Below are positions 18,348 to 26,391 of a stretch of DNA of 64,000 nucleotides, piece after piece; positions within the stretch are counted from its first letter, which is position 1, and each line of letters starts with the position of its first letter. The stretch is from positions 62,001 to 126,000 of the forward strand of contig JAWKRB010000013.1 in the NCBI GenBank assembly GCA_041389885.1, written 5' to 3'. The translations under genes and the position numbers were made by a program. The notes below the pieces were generated by a model, which was given only the letters and a program-made list of their open reading frames with translations, searched no databases and was not told the DNA's origin. The stretch is from JAWKRB01 sp041389885 (GTDB taxonomy: Bacteria > Myxococcota_A > Polyangia > Polyangiales > Ga0077539).

Positions 18348-18905
18348 GTGAAGCTCCTGCATGCTGAAGAACTCGCGAAGCTGGCGAACGATTCCAAGAG
18401 CACCGTGCTGCTGGCGATTCGTCGCGGCGAGCTGAAGGCGTCGCGCACCGCGGGCCGCAGCGCGCGCATCGCCCCCGAAGAGGCGCGCGCCTACCTCGTG
18501 AAGCGCAACTGCGCGGTGCCCCCAGAGCTCGAGGCCCGCGGCGGCCGCTCGGTGGTCGCCCTGGTCAGCGAGACGCCGGAGATCGTGAACCTCGTGCGCT
18601 CCGCGGTGCCCTCGGGCGTCGAGCTGCAGCACGAGCTGAACCTCTACGGCGCGCTGGTCTCCATCGGCGCCTCGGTGCCCGACGTGATCGTGGTCGACCT
18701 CGACCTGCCCTTCTTGAACGCCCCGATGATCGTGCGCGCGCTGCGCCAGTCGCCGCACCTGAGCGACGTGCGCATCGTCGCCATCGGCCTGCGCGACGAG
18801 TACTTCGCCGCCGCCCGGTCCGCGGGCGCCGACGAGACCTACATCAAGGTCGACCTCAAGGGCATCTCCGCGGGCATCGACCGCGCCCTCACGCCCCCGA
18901 ACTGA
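18348..18905 (+). CDS. Helix-turn-helix plus receiver-like regulator (reversed domain order)
   Basis: 185 residues. Residues 1-50 form an excisionase/MerR-like DNA-binding fold (LLHAEELAKLANDSKSTVLLA and RSARIAPEEARAYLVK). Residues about 65-180 form a receiver-like domain: VVALVSETPEIVNLVRSA, phosphoacceptor-like VIVVDLDLP, and the conserved Lys in TYIKVDL. The Thr/Ser switch position reads IVAIGLRDE, so the hydroxyl residue is replaced by Gly, and the acidic pair at the N-terminus is also absent. It is probably a pseudo-receiver. Usual response regulators place the receiver first. A strong AAGGAGG lies at 18331-18337 before the GTG start. It is tail-to-tail with the thioesterase gene (17-bp overlap), and no histidine kinase is adjacent. 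Confidence 0.75.
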   Translation: MKLLHAEELAKLANDSKSTVLLAIRRGELKASRTAGRSARIAPEEARAYLVKRNCAVPPELEARGGRSVVALVSETPEIVNLVRSAVPSGVELQHELNLYGALVSIGASVPDVIVVDLDLPFLNAPMIVRALRQSPHLSDVRIVAIGLRDEYFAAARSAGADETYIKVDLKGISAGIDRALTPPN

Positions 18906-19302
18906 CCGCCCCCGCCAGCCGCGCGCGCACCACCTCGGGGGTGTCGCGCAGAAACTCGCCCGACGCGTCGAGGGTGACCAGCGCCGTGTGCCCGCGCGCG
19001 ACGCAGTGGCCGTGCGCCAGGCTCGTGACCTCATAGTGGACCATGATCTTGTGATCGATCGCGCCCACCCGCGCGCGCACCGAGAAGCGCTCGCCGTGGC
19101 GCAGCGGGCGGTGGTGGCGGCAGCGGCTCTCGACCACCATCATCCGCAGCCCCAGCGCCACGAGGTCGGGCGCGTCGAGGGAGCGCGCGCGCATCAGCGC
19201 CTCGCGGGCGTACTCGAAGTACTTGAAGTAGTGCCCGTGCCACACGACCAGGAGCGGGTCGACGTCGTGAAAGGGCACCGTGTGCTCGATGATCGCGCTC
19301 AC
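18889..19302 (-). CDS. Hotdog acyl-CoA/ACP thioesterase
   Basis: 137 residues of the 4-hydroxybenzoyl-CoA thioesterase type. The active-site stretch FHDVDPLLVVWHGHYFKYFE has the conserved Asp and the WHGHY helix start. The C-terminal half (GERFSVRARVGAIDHKIMVH) gives the hotdog beta-sheet. It is the last gene of a five-gene minus-strand operon, and the GTG 19302 overlaps the acyltransferase stop (GTGA). In aryl-polyene-like clusters a thioesterase of this size sits beside the dehydratase and acyltransferase, supporting a role in releasing or editing acyl-carrier-bound polyene chains. Confidence 0.82.
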   Translation of the reverse strand: MSAIIEHTVPFHDVDPLLVVWHGHYFKYFEYAREALMRARSLDAPDLVALGLRMMVVESRCRHHRPLRHGERFSVRARVGAIDHKIMVHYEVTSLAHGHCVARGHTALVTLDASGEFLRDTPEVVRARLAGAVSSGA

Positions 19303-20192
19303 GCGTCTCCCCAGTAGTCGTAGAGGTTGAACCAGTTGTCCGGCGCGAGGCGGAGGTAGTGCTCCAGCCGGGACGCGTAGCGCGCGGCGCAGGCGGCGAG
19401 GGCGGCGTCGCGGCCCCGGCGGTCGAGCACCAGCGGGTCGGCGAAGGGCTCGCAGTGCAGCGCGTAGCGGCCGCCGTCGAGGGCCAGGCCGAAGGTGAGC
19501 AGCACCGGGCACTTGAGCATCGACGCCAGCAGAAACGGCCCCGTGGGGAGGCGCACCGCGCCGCCCAGCAGCGTCGCCTCGGCGCTGCGCTTCGAGAGCT
19601 CGTGGCGGTCGGCGAGGATCGCCACGAACTCCCCCCGCTCCACCCGCTCGCGGAGCGCGAGCACGTGCTCCATCCCGTCGGGGTCGATGTGCACCACGCG
19701 CACCACGCTCTCGGGCGACAGCGCGCGGAGCGCCTCGTTGATCATCCTCGCGTTCTTGAAATACCCGACGATGTTCAGGGGATAGCCCCGCGCCGACGCC
19801 TGCGCGCGCATGGCCTCGAAGCTCCCGAGGTGCGCGCCCAGGAGCACCGCGCCCCGCCCCGCCTCCTGCGCCGCGCGGAGGTGCTCGGTGCCGTGGCTCT
19901 CCAGGGTGATCCCGTCGAGCCTCCCGCGGAGAAAGAACACCCGGTCGAGGGCCGCGTGGGCGAAGCGCCGGAGGTGACGGTAGACGTCCCAGAAGCCGTG
20001 GGGTTGACCCGCGCGGCGGAGGTACGCCCGCGACGCCCGGCGCGCGGCCCCGTGCGCGAGCGCGTAGTACAGCGCGAGCGCCGACACGAAGGCCCGCGCG
20101 GGACCGCGCCCGAAGGCCGTCGCGAGCCAGGTCACGAAGCGAATCCCCGCGACGGTGCCCCGCTCCCTCGCGCTCAGCCACCCCTCGCTCAA
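19299..20192 (-). CDS. LpxL/HtrB-family lysophospholipid or lipid acyltransferase
   Basis: 297 residues with the LpxL/HtrB fold. The catalytic HX4(D/E) motif is AHLGSFEAMRA. A conserved arginine/aspartate region follows in FVAILADRHELS. It starts with TTG 20192 in a TTGA overlap with the GT2 stop. The N-terminal segment (VTWLATAFGRGPARAFVSAL) probably associates with the inner membrane. In aryl-polyene clusters a GT2 and an LpxL-like acyltransferase, often fused, build the lipid head group to which the polyene is attached. Here they are separate but coupled genes. Confidence 0.85.
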   Translation of the reverse strand: MSEGWLSARERGTVAGIRFVTWLATAFGRGPARAFVSALALYYALAHGAARRASRAYLRRAGQPHGFWDVYRHLRRFAHAALDRVFFLRGRLDGITLESHGTEHLRAAQEAGRGAVLLGAHLGSFEAMRAQASARGYPLNIVGYFKNARMINEALRALSPESVVRVVHIDPDGMEHVLALRERVERGEFVAILADRHELSKRSAEATLLGGAVRLPTGPFLLASMLKCPVLLTFGLALDGGRYALHCEPFADPLVLDRRGRDAALAACAARYASRLEHYLRLAPDNWFNLYDYWGDA

Positions 20193-20908
20193 CGCGGGCG
20201 CCCCCGCGCGATGCGCGCGATCGAGAGCCGCGTGTGCATCCACGAGATCAGCGCGTTGTCTCGCACCATGCGAAAGTGCGACACGCCGCCCTCGCCGCGC
20301 GGCACGTACCTCACCCGCGTCGGGAGGTTGATCACCGGCGCGCCCGCCCAGACCATCTTCACGGCGATCTCGGGGTCGAAGTCCATCGCGTCGCCGCGCA
20401 CGGTCACCGCGAGCGCGGCCTCGACGGGGTACACCCGAAAGCCGCACATCGGGTCGGTGATCACCCCAGGGCCCGCCTCGAAGTTCGTCCAGAAGATGGT
20501 GATCTCGCGGCCCACGCGCCGCGCCCTCGGCGCGCTCTCGTCGAAGATCGGCGCGCCCAGCACCAGCGCCTCGGGGCGCGCCCGCGCGGCGTCGAGGAAG
20601 CGCGGCGCGTCTTCGATCGCGTGCTGCCCGTCGGCGTCGACCTGCAGCGCGTGGGTGAAGCCCAGCTCCCGCGCCCACGCGAGGCCCGTCTTCACCGCGG
20701 CCCCCTTGCCGCCGTTGACCTCCCTGCGCCGCACCCGCGCGAGGCCCTCCGCGGCGATCGCGTCGAGCACCCGCCGCGCCTCGTCGCCGCCGCCGTCGTC
20801 GACCACCAGCACGTCGTCGACCTGCGCCCGCGCGCGGGCCACCACCGAGCGCACCGTCGCCGGGTTGTCGTAGGTCGGGATCAACACGCACGGACGAAAC
20901 GCGCTCAC
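20189..20908 (-). CDS. Glycosyltransferase family 2
   Basis: 239 residues with a GT-A fold. The N-terminus is VLIPTYDNPATVRSVV, the nucleotide-binding site is DVLVVDDGGGDE, the DxD-like metal site is HALQVDADGQH, and DPMCGFRVYP resembles the dolichol-phosphate mannosyltransferase-like group. No membrane segments are obvious, so it is probably peripheral. It overlaps by 4 bp with both neighbours (GTG 20908 and stop 20189), so it is translated with the dehydratase and acyltransferase. Likely role: adding a sugar to the lipid carrier in the cassette, inferred from position. Confidence 0.85.
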   Translation of the reverse strand: MSAFRPCVLIPTYDNPATVRSVVARARAQVDDVLVVDDGGGDEARRVLDAIAAEGLARVRRREVNGGKGAAVKTGLAWARELGFTHALQVDADGQHAIEDAPRFLDAARARPEALVLGAPIFDESAPRARRVGREITIFWTNFEAGPGVITDPMCGFRVYPVEAALAVTVRGDAMDFDPEIAVKMVWAGAPVINLPTRVRYVPRGEGGVSHFRMVRDNALISWMHTRLSIARIARGRPR

Positions 20909-21255
20909 GACGCCACCCCCGCGAACTCGAGGGACCCTGAGCTCACCCGCGCCTCCCCCGCGCTCAGGGTGAAGCGCACCGTGAGCCCCGCGCGCTCGCA
21001 GCGCAGCGAGAGGGCCTCGCCGGGTCGCGAAATCTTATGGAATTTCAGGTTGTTGGCGCGTCGCAGGGGACCGAGCTGGGGCCAGGCGCGGCGGGCGGCG
21101 GGCTCGGCGAGGGCGCTGAGCTGCGCGACGCCGGGGAGCACCGGATCACCGGGGAAGTGCCCGTCGAAGAAGGGCGAGTCGGCGGGCGCGACGGCCTCGC
21201 AGGCGCAGCGGTCGCCGTCGACGGTGAAGTCGGTCACGACGAAGCCGGGGCGCAC
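20905..21255 (-). CDS. FabZ/ApeI-like hotdog dehydratase
   Basis: 116 residues of the 3-hydroxyacyl-ACP dehydratase family, with the active-site histidine motif FFDGHFPGDPVLPGVAQL. It is slightly shorter than FabZ. GTG 21255 is the preferred start because GGAGGA lies about 4 nt upstream. It overlaps the upstream membrane-protein gene by 22 bp and the GT2 start by 4 bp. In aryl-polyene type II systems a small dehydratase of this kind makes the conjugated double bonds, so this gene may act on ACP-bound chains made by ketosynthases encoded elsewhere. Confidence 0.82.
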   Translation of the reverse strand: MRPGFVVTDFTVDGDRCACEAVAPADSPFFDGHFPGDPVLPGVAQLSALAEPAARRAWPQLGPLRRANNLKFHKISRPGEALSLRCERAGLTVRFTLSAGEARVSSGSLEFAGVAS

Positions 21256-21872
21256 GCGTCCTCCGAGGGGGGCCAGAGGCGGGAGAGCGCGCGGTCGAGG
21301 AGGCTCGTGCCGTAGCGTCGAAAGCGGTAGCTGCGCCCGAGGTACTCGACGGTGAACATCGCGCCCATGAGCACGTACGCGACGCCGCCGGTGTACGCCG
21401 CCCACCCGCGCAGCGGCGCGAAGACCGCGAGGAGCGTCGCGGTGAGCGCGTTGACCGCGAAGAACACGCACCACGCGACGGTCACGCCGCGGCACCACGC
21501 GCGCTCGGCGGGGGAGAGGTCGGGGACCTGCATCCGCGCGAAGCGCTCGACGAGGGGCGTGTCGGTGCGCAGCGAGCGGCCGAAGTGCGCGAGGAGGCTG
21601 AGGTTCACCAGCGTGGGCGCCGCGAGGAGCAGCCGCGCGTCGCCCGAGGCCGCCGAGAGCCCCGCGAAGAGGGCGATGAGCCCAGGGACCACGAGGGCCT
21701 GCGCGCGGTCTTCGGGGCGCGCGCCGCGGAGCGTGAGCGCCGCCCGGGGGAGCACCGCCGCGAGCACCAGCGCCGCCGCCGCGCGCGCGCTCCAGCGCGT
21801 GAGCGCGACGAGGATCAGCACGGGATACGCCGCCATCGCGGCGTACATGACGATGTGGAGCGCGATGCGCAT
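21234..21872 (-). CDS. COG4648-like integral membrane protein
   Basis: 212 residues with about five or six membrane segments, for example ALHIVMYAAMAAYPVLILV, ALVVPGLIALFAGLSA and VTVAWCVFFAVNALTATLLA. A conserved FEGMFTVEYLGRSYRFRRY-like block is read here as AMFTVEYLGRSYRFRRYG. It resembles COG4648 proteins found in aryl-polyene/flexirubin clusters, where their role is unproven. It is the first gene of the minus-strand cassette and diverges from rsmE over 128 bp. AMP-ligase, ACP and ketosynthase genes of a complete cluster are absent here. Confidence 0.75.
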   Translation of the reverse strand: MRIALHIVMYAAMAAYPVLILVALTRWSARAAAALVLAAVLPRAALTLRGARPEDRAQALVVPGLIALFAGLSAASGDARLLLAAPTLVNLSLLAHFGRSLRTDTPLVERFARMQVPDLSPAERAWCRGVTVAWCVFFAVNALTATLLAVFAPLRGWAAYTGGVAYVLMGAMFTVEYLGRSYRFRRYGTSLLDRALSRLWPPSEDACAPASS

Positions 21873-22000
21873 GGGTGGGACGCGGAGGCGAATCCCCTAC
21901 TACACGCGCGAGGCGCTTGCACCCTCGCGCGACCATGAGGTTCGATGCCGCGTGAGATGATCGAACGGGCCTCGAGGTTCACGAACGTGCGAGGCCCGCG

Positions 22001-22831
22001 ATGAGCCCGCGTCCCCCGCGCAAGCTCAAGGTCCGCGCAGTGCCCCGCGAGGCGCCGACGGTGGCGCCCCGCGGCGACGACCGGGCTCCTCCCTACGCGC
22101 CCATCGAGACGACGTCGCCCGTGGAGCTGCAGACCTCGCTCACCCTCGACGCCGTCGCCGCGGCGTCGTTGCGCCACCGCAAGGTGAACCCCAAGGAGGC
22201 CTTCACCCTCCTTGGCCCCGACGCGCGGTGGTACCGCTGCGCCCTCGAGTCGCTCGACGAGACCTCGGCGCGGGCGCTCCCCTACGAGCGCATGGCCGCG
22301 TCGCCGGAGTCGTCTGCGAGGATCACCCTCGTCGTCGCCGTGCTCCAGCGCCAGCGCATGTTGATCGTCGCGCAGAAGGCCGCGGAGCTCGGCGCGACGC
22401 GCATCACCCCGGTGTTCACCTCGCGCTCGGTGCAGGCCGACGGGCTCGCGCATGAGAAGGTCCACGCGTGGCCCTCGCAGGCGGTGAAGGGCTCGCGGCA
22501 GTGCCGACGGGGGAGCGTTCCTCCGGTGGATCCTGCGCGGCCGCTCGCGGAGGTGCTCGCGTCGCCGGAGTGGGCCGCGGCGTCGCTGCGGGTGTTCCTC
22601 GACGACCGCAGCGAGCTCGCGGGCGCGCTGGGCGCCGCGCAGGGCGGAGACATCGCGCTGGTGGTCGGCCCCGAGGGGGGATTCTCCGCGCAGGAGCGCG
22701 AGGCGCTGGTCGCCGCCGGGGCGCGTCCGCTGCGCCTGGGGGGCAGGGTGCTGCGCGCAGAGACCGCCGTGTTCGCGGGGCTCGCGGTGCTGCAGCACCG
22801 GCTGGGCGACATGGGCGTCGACGCGGAGTGA
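22001..22831 (+). CDS. rsmE: 16S rRNA m3U1498 methyltransferase
   Basis: RsmE methylates N3 of U1498 in 16S rRNA using S-adenosylmethionine. The 276-residue protein carries the SPOUT-family knot motifs: LVVAVLQRQRMLIVAQKAAELG, here showing the expected LxxAxxKxxxxxxxxQKAxELG pattern, then ALVVGPEGGFSAQEREAL and LGGRVLRAETAVFAGL. An N-terminal extension of about 35 residues (KLKVRAVPREAPTVAPRGD) lies before the PUA-like part. The C-terminal tail ends LGDMGVDAE, and the 28 bp coding for it recur at 27827-27854. The gene stands alone, divergent from the lipid cassette. Confidence 0.9.
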   Translation: MSPRPPRKLKVRAVPREAPTVAPRGDDRAPPYAPIETTSPVELQTSLTLDAVAAASLRHRKVNPKEAFTLLGPDARWYRCALESLDETSARALPYERMAASPESSARITLVVAVLQRQRMLIVAQKAAELGATRITPVFTSRSVQADGLAHEKVHAWPSQAVKGSRQCRRGSVPPVDPARPLAEVLASPEWAAASLRVFLDDRSELAGALGAAQGGDIALVVGPEGGFSAQEREALVAAGARPLRLGGRVLRAETAVFAGLAVLQHRLGDMGVDAE

Positions 22832-22866
22832 GGCCCCTGCGAGGACGCGCGATCACCGCGCGAGGC

Positions 22867-25522
22867 TCACGGCGGGCACACGCCCGCGGAGGTGCAGCGG
22901 CGCACCGTCGAGCTGGTGCTCCCGCCGCACGCGACGATCACGCCGCCGGCGTCGTCGCCCACCACCCCCCAGCAGCCGCCCGCGTTGGGCACCGACACGA
23001 CCCAGCGCTGCGTGAGGGTGTTGGCGTCGTAGGCGGCGAGCACGCCCTGCGCGAAGGCAGTGTTGCCGAGGCCGTCCCAGCCGCGGAGGCCGACGGCGTA
23101 GAGGGTCGGGCTGGGGCCGTCGACGAAGGCCGCGCCGAGGAAGGCGTCGCCGATGGTGGTGGGGTTCCAGGGGCTCCCGAAGCTCACGGTGCCGTCCGCG
23201 GTGACGCCCATGACGACCGCGGCGGCGTCGGTGCCGTTGAGGAAGGCGTATCCGGCAACGAGCGTGCGGGCGCTCCCCGCGACGACGCTTCGACCCGTGG
23301 TCGACACCGTGCCCGGCGCACCAAACTCCCGCACGAGGGTAGGCGCGCAGGTGCACCCGGGCGTCGCGGCGCAGCCGAAGGAGGGGTAGCGGGCGACGAA
23401 GGCGCTGTTGCCGTGCGCGCCGGTGAACCACACGCCGCCGTCGTGGCCGATCGAGGTGCCAAACGTGCCGCCGCCGATGCACGAGGAGAAAATGTTCCAG
23501 GTGCAGACGGTGCCGGTGGAGGGCGAGGCCAGCGACACGGACGCGCAGGTGCCGACCTGACTGTTGGTCTGGCCGGCCGACCAGAGCAGCCCGTCGGGCG
23601 ACTGCGTGCTCTGCCAGTAGAGGTCGTCTGAGCCGCTGGCGGGCAGGGTGATGTCGCGCGTTACGCGCACGGGGCTCGTCATGAGCGTGCTCACGAGGCC
23701 GTCGAGGTTGCCGTCGGCGCCGCCGAAGCCGACGATCGCGAGGGGGCTCGACGGGACGCGCGCGGTCGTGCGCGTCGCGATGTGGGTGGCGGTCGCGCGG
23801 GGCATGCTCGAGGGCAGCCAGGAGGTCTGCGAGGTGAGGGTTCCGCACGCGTCGAGCGAGCTGATCCAGGCCCGGTCTCCGGTCACGAAGCTCGCGGGGG
23901 CGCCGACCCGGCCCGCGATCCAGAGCGTACCGTCGCTCGCTCTCGAGAGGCCCTCGGCGAAGACGCCCGAGAAGGTCCGTCGCCAGGAGGGTGCGCAGCA
24001 CCGACCCGACACGCACGCGAGGCCTGCCGCGCAGCAGACGCCCGCGCAGGCCGTCGTGCCCGCCTCGCAGCCGCACGCGCCGCCGATGCACGAGAGCGAG
24101 CCAGGGCAGCTCCCGCAGGAGCCGCCGCAGCCGTCGTCGCCGCAGCTACGCCCCGCACAATTCGCCTCGCAGCGGCAGGTCCCGGCGACGCAAGTCGTGC
24201 CGCCGCGCAAGATCCACACGCGCCGCCGCAGCCGTCGCTCCCGCAGCTGCGCCCGCGCAGCTGAGCGCAGCGGCACGCGCCGCCGGTGCAGCTCGTGCCC
24301 GTGGGGCAGCTCCCGCAGGAGCGCCGCAGCCGTCGTCGCCGCGGAGCGCCCGCGCAGCTGGGCACGCAGCGGCACTGGTTCACGCCTGACAGCTCGTGCC
24401 GGTGGGCGGCTCCACGCAGGGCCGCCGCAGCCGTCGTCGCCGCGAGCTTGCCCCGCAGCTGGGTACGCAACGCGCTTTGCCGCCGGTGCAGCTCGTGCCG
24501 GTGGGGCAGCTCCCGCAGGCGCCACAGCCGTCGTCGCCGCAGGCGCGCTGCAGCTGGGTACGCAACGGCACGCGCCGCCGGTGCAGCTCGTGCCGGTGGG
24601 GCAGCTCCACAGGAGCCGCCGCAGCCGTCGTCGCCGCGAGCTGCCCGCGGCTGGGCACGCAGCGGCACGCGCTGGCCACGCAGGACTCGGCGGGGGCGCA
24701 CGCTTCGACCGCAAGCACCGCAGTGGTTTCGTTCGCGGCGATGGCGTCGACATAGACGGTGCCGCAGGCCGGCCGGTGATTGGGGCAGCCGCCGGCGTCC
24801 ATCGGGAGCACCGGAACGTCGACGGGCGGCGCGACCCGGTCGGGAGGCGTCGTGACATCAGTTGAGGCGGTGTCGGTCGGCGCGTCGATGGCGGGGATGT
24901 CGATCGCGGCGTCGATGGCGGGGATGTCGGTCAGCGCGTCGATGGCGGGGATGTCGATCGCGGCGTCGATGGTGGGGGTGTCGGTCCGCACGTCGATGGC
25001 GGGGATGTCGATCGCGGCGCCGGCGTCGTGGTCGAGGCCCACGGAGATGCAGCGCGCGTCGTCGCCGCAGGTGAGCCCGAGCTCCTCGCATCGCACGCCT
25101 TGGGTGCAGGCTTCGGGCGGCGCGCTCGTGCAGCCCGAAGCGGCGCCTCCGCACGCGGCGTTGAGAAAGAGCGAGAGGCGCACGACTTCGTGGGGCACGA
25201 AGCGCGCGCTCGCCTCGCGACGGATCACATAGCCCCTGCCGCCCGCCGCGCCGACGGTCGCCTCCAGGTGGATCCACGCGACGCCCTCGGAGCTGCCCTC
25301 GTCGGGGCGCACCGTGAAGGTCGCGGGGAGCGTCGGGTCTCCGGGCGCGGTGCGAAAGACGAAGGTCCGAGGCTCAGCCGCGGCGGCGTCGCGCTCGCGG
25401 CTCACGCGCACGGCGAGGCGCAGGGGGAGCGAGGACGGCGCGTCGGTGTCGACGCTCACGACGATGGCCGTGGGCGCGTTCGCGCACGCGACGACGCTCA
25501 GCGCCAGCGCGAGCGCGCGCAT
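22867..25522 (-). CDS. Large repeat-rich surface lipoprotein, broken frame in the Cys repeats
   Basis: It starts at ATG 25522 (MRALALALSVVAC, lipobox cysteine). A longer start at 25552 would overlap the previous gene. A beta-rich domain (residues about 15-130) is followed by a linker of IDIPAIDA repeats (27-bp units). A tandem Cys/Gly-rich array follows, with repeats such as CGDDGCGGSCGSC and CPTGTSCTGGACR, and several indels break the frame at about 24130-24770. The C-terminal 370 residues, intact from 22867, form a propeller-like domain (RASDGTLWIAGRVGAP, LLWSAGQTNSQV, VWFTGAHGNSAFVARYP). The Cys array would be disulphide-bonded and extended outside the cell. The full product would be about 880 residues. 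It follows the TPR/PEGA gene in the same direction. Confidence 0.65.
24100..24690 (-). repeat. Cysteine/glycine-rich tandem array (about 100-bp units)
   Basis: Roughly six related copies of a unit of about 34 codons encode the pattern C-x-P-S-C, C-G-D-D-G-C-G-G and C-P-T-G-T-S-C-T-G-G. Frame changes between copies indicate small indels or collapse of the array in assembly. Confidence 0.75.
24882..25016 (-). repeat. 27-bp tandem repeat, five units
   Basis: Five consecutive 27-base units (24882-24908, then each 27 bp to 25016), with one to several mismatches, encode the nine-residue IDIPAIDAA-type linker of the lipoprotein. The unit length keeps the reading frame. Confidence 0.92.
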
Positions 25523-25533
25523 TCGCGACGAGC

Positions 25534-26274
25534 TCAACGCGGTGTGAAGCATGCGCCGAGGGTCCCGCAGCCGGGGTCGTTGGGGGTGTCTACGAGGAGC
25601 ACCGTGGTCAGGACGGCGCCCGCGACCACGGTGCCGACGATCGTCCAGAACCACCACCGGGTGTGGAGCCCAGGGGTCGGCGAAGCCTCGGGGGGCGTCG
25701 CTTCAAAGGGGCGAGGGGCGGGCGCCGGTCGCAGCGCGAGCAGGTCCAGGCGGACCCGTCGGCGCTCGCCGGGCGCGAGGGTCACCCTGAGCGTGCGTCG
25801 CTCATGGCCGCGCGCCTCACCGACGAGGGCGTGCTCGCCAGGGTCCAGGGTGATCGGCTCACCCGCCCCGACCGCCTGCGCGTCGACGCGCAGCCTGGCG
25901 CTCTCGGGGGTGGTCTCGACGATGAGGGACGAGAGCTGCCCACGCATCTCCGTGACGAGCCGTCGGAACTCCCGCGCTACCCTGGCGTGCGGGCGCCCCT
26001 CGGCGAGCACGCGCTCGAAGGCCTCGATCGCGAGGGTGTAACGGCCGAGCGCGCGGTGCGCGAGCGCGAGGTTTCGCAGGGTCGCCGGGCGCGGGGCGAG
26101 CGCGTAGCTCTCGGAGAAGGCGACTTCGGCGTCTGCCCAGCGGAGCTCGTCGGCCGCCGTGACGCCACGCTCGAAGAGCGCGCGCGCCTGGGACGCGTTG
26201 CCCGGGGCAGTCTGCGCCGCCGCCCCCCCGGCGTGAAGTGTGAGGACAAGCATCGTTGGCAGAACACCTCGCAC
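25534..26274 (-). CDS. TPR and PEGA domain membrane protein
   Basis: About 246 residues. The N-terminus (MRGVLPTMLVLTLHAGGAAAQ) is a cleavable signal peptide. Two or three TPR-like helices follow (ARALFERGVTAADELRWADA, FSESYALAPRPATLRNLALA). A PEGA-type domain comes next (LSSLIVETTPESARLRVDA to RVRLDLLALRP), and then one C-terminal membrane segment (WFWTIVGTVVAGAVLTTVLL). GTG 26274 is taken because it begins the signal. It diverges from the Ser/Thr kinase gene across 117 bp, an arrangement frequent in myxobacteria, so the two may share regulation. The following lipoprotein start lies 12 bp after its stop. Confidence 0.78.
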   Translation of the reverse strand: MRGVLPTMLVLTLHAGGAAAQTAPGNASQARALFERGVTAADELRWADAEVAFSESYALAPRPATLRNLALAHRALGRYTLAIEAFERVLAEGRPHARVAREFRRLVTEMRGQLSSLIVETTPESARLRVDAQAVGAGEPITLDPGEHALVGEARGHERRTLRVTLAPGERRRVRLDLLALRPAPAPRPFEATPPEASPTPGLHTRWWFWTIVGTVVAGAVLTTVLLVDTPNDPGCGTLGACFTPR

Positions 26275-26284
26275 GGTGCTCCAA

Positions 26285-26320
26285 GCTACCAATCCGCCCT
26301 AGAAGCTGCTACCGAATCCG
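26285..26320. promoter_or_regulatory. Direct repeat in the kinase/TPR divergent promoter region
   Basis: GCTACCAATCCG at 26285-26296 is repeated as GCTACCGAATCCG at 26308-26320. The inverted form, GGCGGATT at 26358-26365, mirrors AATCCGCC at 26291-26298. The spacing of about 23 bp is close to two helical turns, so a protein could bind here. No regulator is assigned. Confidence 0.4.
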
Positions 26321-26391
26321 GGGCCCGGTCTGGGGCGTTGGATCGGTGGTAGGCTCAGGCGGATTTGAATCGCCCGGCGAACGACGCTGCG

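Noticed and set aside
26346..26380. tRNA-like 3' end on the minus strand (TTCAAATC loop, then a stem and ACCA).
   Set aside because: The matching 5' acceptor half is absent, the stem has a mismatch, and the rest would lie inside the kinase coding region. Probably chance.
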